DNA of 64,000 nt. It comes from Paraburkholderia graminis C4D1M. GTDB lineage: Bacteria; Pseudomonadota; Gammaproteobacteria; Burkholderiales; Burkholderiaceae. The position numbers were made by a program, and so were the translations under genes. The DNA lies in the NCBI RefSeq assembly GCF_000172415.1, contig NZ_ABLD01000018.1, forward strand, positions 62,001-126,000, written 5' to 3'. Below the pieces are notes generated by a model that did no database searches, was not told the DNA's origin, and saw nothing but the letters and a program-made list of their open reading frames with translations. This document shows positions 1-8,005 of this stretch, piece by piece (the stretch's first letter is position 1; the number at the start of each line of letters is the position of its first letter).

Positions 1-168
1 GCGACGAGCGGCAAAGGCTCGGGAATGGTGGGCAACAACGTGCAGGTGGCCGTTGACGCCAAACACCACCTCGTCGTGGCTTACGCGGTCACAAACTCTG
101 ACAGTGATCGTGCAGCTTAGCCCCATGGCAAAAGCTGCGCGCGACGCAATGGGTAAGGCCAGACTACC
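1..168 (+). pseudogene. IS1182-type transposase fragment
   Basis: Frame 1 from the window edge reads TSGKGSGMVGNNVQVAVDAK and continues to VTNSDSDR, then meets a stop at 118-120. The +1 frame carries on with QLSPMAKAARDAMGK. Both pieces match, from memory, the central block of IS1182-family DDE transposases, where they are contiguous (NVQVAVDAKHHLI, then QLSPMAKAAR). The open frame breaks near 115 and the rest of the enzyme is missing, so this is an inactive remnant. It extends beyond the left edge. It marks the start of a mobile-DNA scar. Confidence 0.7.
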
Positions 169-192
169 GTATCTATTCCGCCGATACGGGGG

Positions 193-250
193 CCGTCCGC
201 GGACGGTCGTATGGTTGCCTTCGTATTCGTTTTTGAGTATATTGAATACG
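193..250. promoter_or_regulatory. Inverted repeats upstream of the ParD-like gene
   Basis: A perfect 14-bp palindrome, CCGTCCGCGGACGG, lies at 193-206. CGTATTC (222-228) is mirrored by GAATACG (244-250) just before the toxin-antitoxin start. ParD-family antitoxins normally repress their own operon by binding such repeats, so the second pair is a candidate operator. The repeats are seen; the role is inferred. Confidence 0.35.
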
Positions 251-271
251 ATAATGTACTGGGAGTGCACT

Positions 272-532
272 GTGTCTCGGACGACCCCTACCACGATGAC
301 GGTTCGCCTTAGCGGCCCGCTCAGCGACTTTGTTTCCGCGAACGTCGGTGAACATGGCGACTACGAGAACGTCAGCGAGTACGTTCGGGATCTAATTCGT
401 CGCGATAAGGAACAGAGGGAGGCGAAGGAATTCGAGCGGCTCAAGGCTGAACTGGCCCATGCCTACGCCGCTCCTGAATCGTCGTATAAGCCATTGACGG
501 CGGCCGATGTGATCGCGCGCAATCGGACCTGA
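272..532 (+). CDS. ParD-like ribbon-helix-helix antitoxin
   Basis: Antitoxin of a type II toxin-antitoxin pair. The N-terminal part TMTVRLSGPLSDFVSANV, followed by YENVSEYVRDLIRRD, has the pattern of CC2985/ParD-type RHH proteins: a short DNA-binding strand followed by two helices. The charged C-terminal tail would wrap the toxin. Two starts are possible: GTG at 272, preceded by GGGAG at 261-265, or ATG at 296, which matches the usual family start. I chose GTG because of its ribosome site. The toxin gene starts 5 bp after the stop. An inverted repeat upstream suggests autorepression. Confidence 0.72.
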   Translation: MSRTTPTTMTVRLSGPLSDFVSANVGEHGDYENVSEYVRDLIRRDKEQREAKEFERLKAELAHAYAAPESSYKPLTAADVIARNRT

Positions 533-537
533 CAGGA

Positions 538-858
538 ATGCCAAGGGTACAGGTCCGCATACAGGAAGCGGCGTCTTTCAGAATCGACGAAATCTATCGC
601 TATACGCGGGATCGGTGGGGCGGGCAGCAGGCCGATCGCTACATTGCTGGTTTGTTCGATGCTTTTGACGGCATAGCTGATCACCGAACACCTTCACGTC
701 CCGTTCCGGCGGAATTCGGCATTCAGGGCTATTTTTTCCGTTACGAACATCATTTCGTCTATTGGCGCCTTCTATCCGACGGTAACGTAGGCATCGTCAC
801 AATCCTGCACGAGCGGATGCATCAAATCGATCGTTTCCGGGATGATTTTGGTCTGTGA
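538..858 (+). CDS. ParE/RelE-family toxin
   Basis: Toxin partner of the preceding RHH antitoxin, 106 aa, the usual size for ParE. It opens with a strand and a helix (VQVRIQEAASFRIDEIYRYTRDRWG), has the central QADRYIAGLFDAFDGIADH helix, and ends with GNVGIVTILHERMHQIDRFR, typical of the ParE fold. ParE toxins usually poison DNA gyrase, while related RelE toxins cut mRNA; the sequence alone does not tell which. The start ATG follows CAGGA and lies 5 bp behind the antitoxin stop, so the pair is co-transcribed. Beside an IS remnant and an integrase, it probably stabilises an island. Confidence 0.8.
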   Translation: MPRVQVRIQEAASFRIDEIYRYTRDRWGGQQADRYIAGLFDAFDGIADHRTPSRPVPAEFGIQGYFFRYEHHFVYWRLLSDGNVGIVTILHERMHQIDRFRDDFGL

Positions 859-1020
859 CTTGATCGCCGGGCGCGGCGACGGAAAACCGTGTTTCGGCCC
901 GGTGAAATCACGAACGGGACCGCTCCAAAAATCGGAAAAACGGGTCTTTTGGAGTATGGGTAAAAGTATGGGTAGTGGAAGGGCGTTTTATAAAAGCCTT
1001 GCCTGTAAAGGCTTTCCGGG

Positions 1021-1047
1021 CGATTCGGCATCCCTCCGTCTCCGCCA
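1021..1047 (+). repeat. tRNA-Ser 3'-end-like fragment, candidate attachment site
   Basis: The sequence ending CCCTCCGTCTCCGCCA at 1032-1047 looks like the T-arm and acceptor end of a serine tRNA, with CCA. The upstream 90 bp do not contain the matching 5' half, so there is no complete tRNA. Together with the intrinsic terminator just downstream and the integrase remnant after it, this is what an attachment site left by island insertion looks like. The identity as tRNA-Ser is from memory of the family. Confidence 0.45.
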
Positions 1048-1087
1048 GGAGCACCTTCCGGGACATTTCACCATGTCCCGGACTAAA

Positions 1088-1125
1088 CCCCGGAAGGCCG
1101 CCACAAGCGCCTTCCGGGGTTTTTT
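1088..1125 (+). terminator. Strong intrinsic terminator
   Basis: CCCCGGAAGGC (1088-1098) pairs perfectly with GCCTTCCGGGG (1109-1119) around a 10-nt loop, followed by six T. It sits about 40 bp after the tRNA-like 3' end and probably belonged to that tRNA. Confidence 0.85.
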
Positions 1126-1192
1126 CTTTGCTGCTTCCGGCTCGTACCGACAGAATCGACCCATCAAGTTGGGGTGAAAGTAGGGGTGGGAA

Positions 1193-2355
1193 ATGGCGGA
1201 ATCTCAATCCAGGCAACCTCATTGGCTCTCGCCAGCTTCGCATAGCGAAGCTGGTTGATCGCGGTTACTACGCCGATGGTGGCGGCCTTTATTTCCAGAT
1301 TTCTGGCTCGGGTTCGCGCTCCTGGATCTATCAGTTCAACTATTCGGGCGTTCGCGCGAGATGGGGCTTGGGCCGATGACGACTGTCTCGTTGGCAGAAG
1401 CGCGTACCGAGGCGGCTCGATGCAGGGCACTCGTGAAGGACAAGATTGACCCGATCGAGGCGCGTAAAGAGGCGCGGCGCATCGTGACGGTGACAACCCT
1501 GCACGCTGGCGTGGTCACCTGGATAAGGTGCTAGCAAAGCGCAGGCGCGCCCTGAAGCATTTTCCAGCGTTGCCGTGGGCCGACATCCCTGAATTCATAC
1601 CAAAGCTTAAGCTGAAGGAAGACCAAGGTTCTCGCTCAGCCGCGATGTTGCACCTGGTGATCCTGACCGTCTGTAGAACGAATGAGATCCGGAGAGCGCG
1701 GCCCGAAGAGTTCGACTTACTCCACAAGATTTGGACGATCCCCAGCAAGCGGATGAAGATGGGCCTTCCGCACCGCGTACCGTTGTGTGATACGGCCTGC
1801 GATCTCGCGAAGAGGGCTATGCAGACGGCCAGGTATGGCTATCTCTTTCCGGGCGACAAAAAGGGCGCTCCGCTTTCGAATATGGCGATGCTCGAGTTGC
1901 CTGATGGTATGGGATATTCAGAGATCACGGTGCACGGGTTTCGTTCGACATTTCAGGACTGGGCGGAGGAGTATGGTGAGTATCCCGAAGTGCTAGCCGA
2001 CAAGGCGATTGCCCACAAGACGAGCAACAAGGCCCGCCGTGCGTATCAGCGAGGTGACATGCTCGAGAGGCGCCGAAAGATGATGGACCACTGGTCGCAG
2101 TACTGCGCGGGGATGTCTGCGAGCGTCGTGTCAATTACGCCCCCGAAGGAGAATCCGGCAAAGCAACGTTTGATTCGCCTTCGCGAGGTGCGTCTGCGTG
2201 TTGGCCTGGGCACAAGTACTGTCTATCGGTATCTGGCCGGAGGTAAGTTTCCACGGCCAGTGCAAATCGGTGGTGGTAGGGTTGCATGGCTAGAGACCGA
2301 CGTTGATGCATGGATTGTCGACCGCGTTGAGGCCAGTGGGCCCGGAGCAACCTAG
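1193..2355 (+). pseudogene. Decayed P4-type tyrosine integrase with C-terminal AlpA-like domain
   Basis: Pieces of a DUF4102/P4-type integrase appear in three frames. LRIAKLVDRGYYADGGGLYF (about 1233-1292) is the arm-binding domain. A shift near 1355 leads to MGLGPMTTVSLAEARTEAARC. A jump near 1495 lands on NPARWRGHLDKVLAKRRRAL, so roughly 80 residues of the core-binding domain seem deleted. The catalytic domain from 1528 is intact: CRTNEIRR (first Arg), HGFRSTFQDW (HxxR), AHKTSNKARRAYQR (His and the Tyr nucleophile). The same frame continues into RLIRLREVRLRVGLGTSTVYR and GGGRVAWLETDVDAWI, an AlpA/excisionase-type winged helix normally encoded separately. With its N-terminus broken the recombinase is probably dead, though the 275-codon tail may still be made. 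Confidence 0.75.
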
Positions 2356-2976
2356 CTTGATTCCATTCTGTCGCGGCGGTTTGCGTGACATCAGAAGCCA
2401 TCGGAGCGCGACAGAACACGGACTTGCGGGACCTTGAGTTGCTCGGTCGTACTGCGGGAGTGAATGCTTCGTTTTCCTTTTTAATTCGCCCTCCGCCCTC
2501 GGCAGAAGTGCTTCCCGTAGCAGTCATATTGTCCCGACACGGAGCCCGGGAGAGTGCCTGATATGGCGGCCTTCGGCTCACCGACCCACCGGCCAGTCAC
2601 GCTTGCGCCCAATGGCTTCGCCGATGGCGTGGTTTTCCATGGCCGCTTCCGTATCCTGATCCGCTTTTCGGCGCACACGTTCCCAGTCAGTGCAGCTTTC
2701 GCCGCGAGCGAACATCGTGCATTTCCGCGCTAGTCATCGAAGTGATTTTCGAGCCACTCGCGATAGGCGCACTGTTCATCTCGTTTGGCCGGCGGAAACT
2801 CACGATTCGCAGCGGTCCTCACCCGGAACGAACGCCACCGACAATACGGTCAGAACCTCGGATACGTAGCCAAAAGCCCGCTGGCGCCGTCCGCCATGAT
2901 GAGGGCAATCTACGAACAGCGTATGTTCACTTTCCCGCACCCGATCGGCATCGCAAAGTCACAGCGCCTGCGCTGT
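2356..2976. other. Gene-poor stretch after the integrase
   Basis: No recognisable gene. On the minus strand a 45-codon frame (2715 to 2578, MFARGESCTDWERVRRK...) and a preceding open tail ending in AYREWLENHFDD have a protein-like composition and could be remnants of small island genes, but I recognise no family and no convincing ribosome site. Confidence 0.4.
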
Positions 2977-3540
2977 TTACGCAAAAAGGCCGGTACTTCG
3001 ATATGCCTGGACCGTAGCGTCGAAGACCGACACGTCGCCGCGTCCACGAGCGACCAGTTGCGCGCCTTCAATAGCCGCGAAAATTGCTAGCGCGTGGCGC
3101 TTAATAGACTCGGCATCTCTTCCGTCCTCTCTGAGAGACAGAACCTTAAAAAGCCAGTCGACGTTTACCTCGGTGAAGTGATCGACTTCTACCCGGACTT
3201 CGGCGGGAAGGTCATGATGCTCTGCCGCCATGATGCCGCAAAGACACATTCGATTGTCTTGCACGAGTGCCGAACGAAAGATGCTCGCATAGCGCTCCAG
3301 CGTCAGCTGCTCGTTATCGAACCGTTCGAGAAGGTCATGCAGCAAAGTGACCGCTTCCTCCGTGTACTGGCGCGCCAACGCCGCGCCTAGATCACCCTTT
3401 GTAGGAAAGTGGTGATGCACGCCTGCACTCTTGATGCCGACCTCTTTGGCGATTTCGCGGAAACTCAGCGCGTTGTATCCACGCGCCTGAACCATGCGTC
3501 GGGCAGAGCCCAGAATGCGCTGTTTGGTGTCCGTTGTCAT
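2977..3540 (-). CDS. TetR/AcrR-family repressor
   Basis: 187-aa one-component repressor. Residues 1-50 form the TetR helix-turn-helix (KQRILGSARRMVQARGYNAL, then FREIAKEVGIKSAGVHHHFPTKGDL). The C-terminal half is the ligand-binding helical domain and contains MCLCGIMAAE. It is transcribed away from the GST gene; the shared 114-bp spacer carries two copies of an ATCGAT-centred palindrome, the second a perfect TTACCTATCGATAGGTAA. It therefore very likely represses itself and the GST/hydrolase genes, and an unknown electrophile or aromatic compound would release it. The ATG at 3540 begins the standard MTTDTKQRILGSA N-terminus. Confidence 0.88.
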   Translation of the reverse strand: MTTDTKQRILGSARRMVQARGYNALSFREIAKEVGIKSAGVHHHFPTKGDLGAALARQYTEEAVTLLHDLLERFDNEQLTLERYASIFRSALVQDNRMCLCGIMAAEHHDLPAEVRVEVDHFTEVNVDWLFKVLSLREDGRDAESIKRHALAIFAAIEGAQLVARGRGDVSVFDATVQAYRSTGLFA

Positions 3541-3558
3541 GTGGGAGACTCTAACACG

Positions 3559-3635
3559 ATACCTATCGATAAGTAAGTGTTGACACGGGGAGGACGCCTC
3601 GATAAAGTGCGCTTCACTTACCTATCGATAGGTAA
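3559..3635. promoter_or_regulatory. GST promoter with two TetR-type operators
   Basis: The perfect 18-bp palindrome TTACCTATCGATAGGTAA is at 3618-3635; an imperfect copy, ATACCTATCGATAAGTAA, is at about 3559-3576, centred 59 bp away. Between them are TTGACA (3580-3585) and, 17 bp on, TAAAGT (3603-3608), a plausible -35/-10 pair for the rightward GST gene. The second palindrome sits just downstream of the -10, where a bound repressor would block transcription. Confidence 0.72.
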
Positions 3636-3654
3636 TTAACTTTTGAGACCGACC

Positions 3655-4299
3655 ATGAAAATTTTCGACATTCCAGGTTTTCCCAACCCGCTTCGCATCC
3701 GGATCGTGCTGGCGGAGAAAAATCTTGCTTCCCAGATTGAGTTCATCAAAGTTGATCTTCCCGCTGCGGAACACAAGCAAGCCGCCTTCCTCGCCATCAA
3801 CCCCACCGGGACTGTGCCCGTTCTGCAGTTGGATGACGGAACGTACATCTCGGAGTGCACGGCCATCACTGAGTATCTTGACAATCTTGACGGCAATCCG
3901 GTGCTGACGGGCAAGTCGCCAAAAGAGAAAGCGCTGGTTCATATGATGCAGAAGCGGGCTGAGTCAGAACTGATCGATGCGGTAGGGATCTACTTTCACC
4001 ATGCGACGCCCGGTCTTGGACCGGCGCTTCAGGCGTACAAGAGCCCCGATTGGGAGGGCCGCCGAGAATGGGGTGAACGCTCACGCGACAAGGCTGTTGC
4101 CGGGATGCGCTACTTTGACAAGGTGCTCACGGCACAACCGTACGTTGCGGGCGAATCCTTCTCAATGGCGGATATCACGGTTTGGGCGGGACTTGTGTTC
4201 GCTGGTTTTGCAAACATTCGGGTCCCCGAGGAATGCACCGCGCTGCTCAATTGGCGGCAGACGATTGACGAGCGCTCTTCCGTCAAGAATCCGGCGTAA
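3655..4299 (+). CDS. Glutathione S-transferase
   Basis: 214-aa cytosolic GST. The N-terminal thioredoxin-like domain (about 1-80) starts MKIFDIPGFPNPLRIRIVLAEK and carries the cis-Pro region NPTGTVPVL followed by DDGTYISECTAITEYL, the glutathione gamma-glutamyl site, with Cys next to the usual Glu. The C-terminal helical domain includes YVAGESFSMADITVWAG, the conserved N-capping box with Asp. It would conjugate glutathione to an electrophile or act as a peroxidase/isomerase. ATG 3655 was chosen over an upstream ATG because it gives the family N-terminus. It is the first gene under the TetR operators and is followed by two hydrolases, suggesting a detoxification unit. Confidence 0.88.
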   Translation: MKIFDIPGFPNPLRIRIVLAEKNLASQIEFIKVDLPAAEHKQAAFLAINPTGTVPVLQLDDGTYISECTAITEYLDNLDGNPVLTGKSPKEKALVHMMQKRAESELIDAVGIYFHHATPGLGPALQAYKSPDWEGRREWGERSRDKAVAGMRYFDKVLTAQPYVAGESFSMADITVWAGLVFAGFANIRVPEECTALLNWRQTIDERSSVKNPA

Positions 4300-4381
4300 G
4301 CAGCGTTCGTCCCCAACACCACGCCAGTTCTCGGAGCGCAGTAAGAATATTTTTGAATGTGTTGAATTCAGGAGTACTGAA

Positions 4382-5347
4382 GTGAGAAAACCGATAAAAA
4401 TCGCGACGGTCAAGGCGGGGGTGCTAGTACTTGCTACAGCTGCCGCTTTCGCAACTACGCCATCCAATGCGGCAGGGGAAGGGCAGAACCTGCGCGCCGT
4501 CTACACGCATCAGACAGCGCCGACGAGGTTTATCGATGTAAACGGTACGAAGCTCGCCTATCGCCGTTTCGGAAAACCCGGCAATGTGCCGCTGGTCTTT
4601 TTCCAGCACTTTGTGGGCAACATGGACAACTGGGACCCTGCGGTCATTGACGGCTTTGCTAAAAATCGAGAGGTAATTCTGTTCGACAACGCCGGCGTCG
4701 CCAGTTCAGAAGGAGAAGTTCCCAGCACCGTCGAGGGGATGGCACGGCATGCTATCGACCTGCTTCACGCACTCAACGTCAAAAGGGCTGATCTTCTCGG
4801 ATTTTCTCTGGGAAGTCTCGTAGCACAGGAAGTTGCCGTTGAGCGCCCTGAAGTTGTTCGACATCTGGTGTTGGTTGGGAGCGGACCTCGCGGCGGGGCT
4901 GGAATGGCCACGCTTACGCCAGAGTTCCAGGAAATGATCAAGAAGGACAGCGGAAACAACGATCAACTGCTGCTTGATGTGTTCTTCACGCAATCAGACG
5001 CGAGTCGCGCTGCGGGACGTGAATTCCTCAATCGCCTTCATGCTCGTTCGCGCGATCGTGACCCGGACGTGAATGATAAGGTCGCACCGGCGCAGGTAGC
5101 GGCGTTCGCGGCATGGGGCGCGCCTCACGCTGATGCGGATGCATACCTGAAAAACATCAAGCAGCCTGTGCTCATCGTGGGCGGCAATCACGACATCGTT
5201 CATTATCCGGTGAATTCGTTCACCCTGGAGGAGAAGCTGCCGAACGCTCAGCTGATTCTGTACCCTGACTCGAGTCATGGGGCGCAGTATCAGTATCCCA
5301 AGCGCTTCGTGGCCGATGTCACGGCCTTTCTCGATCGCGAAGACTAG
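4382..5347 (+). CDS. Exported alpha/beta hydrolase
   Basis: 321-aa hydrolase with an N-terminal signal peptide (MRKPIKIATVKAGVLVLATA, then AAFATTPSNAAG), so probably periplasmic. The core matches the alpha/beta hydrolase fold: an HFVGNMDNW oxyanion region, nucleophile Ser142 in GFSLGS, acid Asp in GGNHDIVHYP, and catalytic His in DSSHGAQ. Start GTG 4382 is preceded by AGGAG at 4370-4374; the frame is open further upstream but that part overlaps the GST. It resembles haloperoxidase/esterase-like hydrolases often induced with TetR-GST units. The substrate is unknown. It lies 82 bp after the GST. Confidence 0.85.
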   Translation: MRKPIKIATVKAGVLVLATAAAFATTPSNAAGEGQNLRAVYTHQTAPTRFIDVNGTKLAYRRFGKPGNVPLVFFQHFVGNMDNWDPAVIDGFAKNREVILFDNAGVASSEGEVPSTVEGMARHAIDLLHALNVKRADLLGFSLGSLVAQEVAVERPEVVRHLVLVGSGPRGGAGMATLTPEFQEMIKKDSGNNDQLLLDVFFTQSDASRAAGREFLNRLHARSRDRDPDVNDKVAPAQVAAFAAWGAPHADADAYLKNIKQPVLIVGGNHDIVHYPVNSFTLEEKLPNAQLILYPDSSHGAQYQYPKRFVADVTAFLDRED

Positions 5348-5575
5348 AACCTTCATGCAGCAGCCGGTGCTCGCTTATGTTCATCGTCTCATAGCTGCTA
5401 GCCACGGAGAAACCTCGCAGCGACAAGAGACGAGTTTTTCAACTCTCAGGCGCGGGGTTCCGTGGTCATAGGCGGTACACGGATGCCCTTTGCGACTCTG
5501 AAAGCCGGTTGACCACGCAATAAGCAGGCAGCCGCGCTTAACTTGAACTGTCGATAAATTATGGGAGGAAATCCG

Positions 5576-6307
5576 ATGCGCAACGTGGGAACCATGGTCA
5601 GCTTTTGCCGTCCGGACGGTCAAGCCGTTGAGGGCTATCTTGCTAATCCGGCGAAGCTGGAAGGCGCGCCGGCAATCGTTGTGATCCAGGAGTGGTGGGG
5701 GCTTAACGCTCAGATCCGGGGCGTGGCGGACCGTCTGTCTCACGCGGGCTACATCGCGCTGGTGCCCGACCTCTACAGAGGAAAGTCTACAGTCGAGGAA
5801 GAAGAGGCTCACCACTACATGGATAGTCTGGACTTTGCTGACGCAATCTCTCAGGACGTTCGCGGCGCGGTTCAATACCTGAGTACGTACACGAGAAATA
5901 TCGGTGTGACCGGGTTTTGCATGGGCGGCGCATTGACGCTTCTTGCCCTCAGCGCTGTCCCTGAATTTGCGGCTGGCGTTATATGGTATGGATTCCCGCC
6001 GCTGGATCGCCTGGACGCTTCTGGCATCAAAGCGCCCATCCAGGCGCACTGGGCCACACAGGATGCATTCTTTCCTGCCGCGGGTGTGGATGTGCTTGAG
6101 GAGAGGTTCGCCCGCAGTGAGGTCTCGGCGGAATTCCATCGCTATCTTGCACATCATGCGTTCGCCAATGAAACCGCCGTGGGCGATGGGCGCATATCAG
6201 GCACGCAATACGATCCGGTTTGGGCGCAACTCGCGTGGGACCGCACACTGACGTTTTTTGGCCGCACCCTTTGGAAGGAGCCAGTCGTAGTGAGACGTAC
6301 GTCATAA
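5576..6307 (+). CDS. Dienelactone hydrolase family protein
   Basis: 243-aa cytoplasmic hydrolase of the DLH family, which opens dienelactones in chlorocatechol breakdown and related esters. The family triad is visible: Cys115 in GFCMGG, Asp163 in ATQDAFFP and His194 in AHHAF, plus Glu39 in VIQEWWGL that holds the Cys in DLH enzymes. The strong Shine-Dalgarno GGGAGG (5563-5568) lies inside a possible upstream ATG frame, which fixes the start at 5576. It is 228 bp after the exported hydrolase and may have its own promoter. Substrate is not predictable; the family is broad. Confidence 0.88.
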   Translation: MRNVGTMVSFCRPDGQAVEGYLANPAKLEGAPAIVVIQEWWGLNAQIRGVADRLSHAGYIALVPDLYRGKSTVEEEEAHHYMDSLDFADAISQDVRGAVQYLSTYTRNIGVTGFCMGGALTLLALSAVPEFAAGVIWYGFPPLDRLDASGIKAPIQAHWATQDAFFPAAGVDVLEERFARSEVSAEFHRYLAHHAFANETAVGDGRISGTQYDPVWAQLAWDRTLTFFGRTLWKEPVVVRRTS

Positions 6308-6522
6308 CCCACTGCGGTATTTCATGGCGCGATGCGACGCAGCGGCGAAAGGCGCAACACGCGGTCCATGGGCGGGGGTGGGGGTCTCGCTATGCTGCAC
6401 GCCGTGGAGATTGGCAGGACGAAGACGTCGCTGCCCCTTCCTAAAATCTCTGCTTGGGGGTACATCACCCCGTCACCAGATCGCAACGCATTACGCTCGC
6501 TGTGACCGTCATTCCTTGTCGG
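6308..6522. other. Intergenic, nothing recognised
   Basis: No convincing gene is seen between the dienelactone hydrolase and the small lipoprotein-like frame. Short open frames here have no ribosome site or family features. A 30-codon frame starting at 6559 (MLFRVAGMLILLAIYVAPAH) resembles a signal peptide but is antisense to the next entry. Confidence 0.4.
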
Positions 6523-6756
6523 CTAGAAACCGCGGACAAAGCGAAGAATCTCGAGGTTATGCTTTTCCGCGTCGCCGGCATGTTGATCCTGCTGGCCATC
6601 TACGTCGCTCCTGCTCACGCCAGTTTCATTAGGCGAAGCGCTGACGGGTGAGATCCGTTGCGTAGCTGATTGGCCGGATGTGGTTGCCATGCAAGCGGAA
6701 AATAGCAATGACGACAGAAGCGTCGCAGCTACCACGAATATTTTGCGTGTGATCAT
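6523..6756 (-). CDS. Possible small lipoprotein
   Basis: 77-aa frame whose start MITRKIFVVAATLLSSLLFS followed by ACMATTS is a textbook type II signal peptide with lipobox LFSAC (Cys22). The remainder is short, polar and of no known family, and the tail may be out of frame. No clear ribosome site precedes the ATG. It could be a genuine small envelope lipoprotein or the decayed start of a longer one. Confidence 0.33.
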   Translation of the reverse strand: MITRKIFVVAATLLSSLLFSACMATTSGQSATQRISPVSASPNETGVSRSDVDGQQDQHAGDAEKHNLEILRFVRGF

Positions 6757-6818
6757 TTTAAGGTCGTCAGGAAAATGATATCTCTGTCACTGCGTGAGCT
6801 ATTGCGCAAGAGGGCGGG

Positions 6819-6844
6819 CGCGGCGGGCGTTAGTCCCCGCCGCG
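6819..6844 (-). terminator. GC-rich hairpin after the lipoprotein hydrolase
   Basis: CGCGGCGGG (6819-6827) pairs with CCCGCCGCG (6836-6844) around 8 nt, 20 bp past the stop of the leftward hydrolase gene. There is no T tract, so it may act as an mRNA-end stabiliser or a weak terminator. Confidence 0.45.
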
Positions 6845-6863
6845 CTGATGCTTTCGAGACCGG

Positions 6864-7655
6864 TCAGAGCACGCCGGTGGCTCGTGCCGCGTCGAGAACT
6901 ACCGCGGCCACTGCGGCAGGTTGAGACATCAGTGCTACATGGCTCGCGCCAGCAATCGACGTAATCTTCGCGCCGATCTGTTTAGCCTCGGCCTGCTGGA
7001 GCGCCGCGGGAATGATCTGGTCCTGGTCGCCATAGACCCACCACGACGGTTTGGACTTCCAGGCGGCCACAGACACCTTATCGGTAAGACAGCGCGCATT
7101 GAGCGGCCCCTGAGCCGTGGCGAGCACACTGGATGTGTCTTTCGGAAGGTCCGGTGCGAAACTGCTCAGGTAAGTGTCAGTGTTGAGCGTAAGGAATCCA
7201 GCTTCGTCGGATACCAGACCTGCCTGCCAGGCCGGCTTCGGAAAGGGACTCGTCAGATCGGAGATCGACTGATTGTCTGCGGGCGCGAATGCTGACACAT
7301 AAACGAGACCTGCAACCTTGTTAATGCTGCCGGCTTGCGTAATGACGGCGCCTCCGTAGGAATGTCCGACCAGAAGGACTGGGCCCTGCTGGGCATCGAT
7401 GGCACGGGTGACGGTTGCGGCATCGTCGGCTAGCGACGTGCGGGGAAGCTGAACAGTCACTACTTTCAGGCCACGCGCCTGCAGTACGCGCGTGACTGAT
7501 GACCAGCTAGACCCATCGGCCCACGCCCCGTGTACGAGTACGACCGTGCCCGTGGTGCTTGCGGAAGAGCTGCCGCATGCCGCAACGGATGCGAGAGTGA
7601 CGAGACCGAGCGATACGACAAGAGCAGCAAAGAGCCGCAGAATGTAAGACTTCAT
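6864..7655 (-). CDS. Alpha/beta hydrolase lipoprotein (EstC-like)
   Basis: 263-aa esterase-like protein. It opens with a signal sequence ending in lipobox SVAAC (Cys27), so it is probably anchored in the outer membrane or periplasm. The catalytic domain shows VHGAWADGSSW (oxyanion loop), Ser99 in GHSYGG, an acid in VYGDQDQIIP and His in GASHVAL, the signature of the small EstC/salicylate-esterase-like alpha/beta hydrolases. It stands alone, transcribed leftward, with an unlinked gap on both sides. The gap to the MarR gene has no clear promoter. Confidence 0.85.
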   Translation of the reverse strand: MKSYILRLFAALVVSLGLVTLASVAACGSSSASTTGTVVLVHGAWADGSSWSSVTRVLQARGLKVVTVQLPRTSLADDAATVTRAIDAQQGPVLLVGHSYGGAVITQAGSINKVAGLVYVSAFAPADNQSISDLTSPFPKPAWQAGLVSDEAGFLTLNTDTYLSSFAPDLPKDTSSVLATAQGPLNARCLTDKVSVAAWKSKPSWWVYGDQDQIIPAALQQAEAKQIGAKITSIAGASHVALMSQPAAVAAVVLDAARATGVL

Positions 7656-7976
7656 GATAGGAAGGTTAAGACGCCAAATGAGATTCCAATATCGCGCCCG
7701 TCTAGCGACAGGAAGTATCAGGACGAGCGCGACGCCAACACGAACGGTAACCGGGCTAAGGGGCGCCGCCTATTGCACGTCGTCCGGTTTCAATGACATT
7801 GCGTCCGAAAGATAAGAGAGAAGATTTCCGTGGCCCATAAGACTGTATGCGCCAGCCTGTTGCAGTGTCCGCCGGCGAAGCGTGGGCGACGGAAAAGTCG
7901 GCCGATCTCTGAGGCGGCCCCTCACAAAAGCACCTCTTTGGCTGAATAGTGAGCCGCTATCCCGAAGCATTGACAA
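7656..7976. other. Divergent spacer, nothing coding recognised
   Basis: Spacer between the leftward hydrolase and the rightward MarR gene. Apart from the MarR operator at its right end I see no gene or strong promoter. Confidence 0.4.
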
Positions 7977-7992
7977 ATGTGTAATAGCACAT
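7977..7992. promoter_or_regulatory. MarR-type operator, upstream copy
   Basis: ATGTGTAATAGCACAT has arms ATGTG/CACAT. A nearly identical sequence recurs after the marR-like gene at 8445-8464, which supports a binding site for the MarR protein between them. It overlaps an ATG at 7991, favouring the later start at 8006. Confidence 0.65.
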
Positions 7993-8005
7993 GAGAATAA
8001 GAAAC

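Noticed and set aside
960..1047. A complete tRNA gene
   Set aside because: Only the 3' arm and CCA are visible; no matching acceptor 5' strand, D-arm or anticodon stem upstream.
1228..1252. A 10-bp-arm palindrome (AGCTTCGCATAGCGAAGCT core) with a partial look-alike near 16615
   Set aside because: The first copy lies inside integrase coding sequence (LRIAKLVD) and the second matches only half; too little to call a repeat family.
2578..2715. 45-codon minus-strand frame after the integrase
   Set aside because: Protein-like composition but no ribosome site, family or neighbour support; mentioned only in the gap entry.
6559..6651. Short plus-strand frame with a signal-peptide-like sequence
   Set aside because: Only 30 codons, no mature part, and antisense to the better lipoprotein-like frame.
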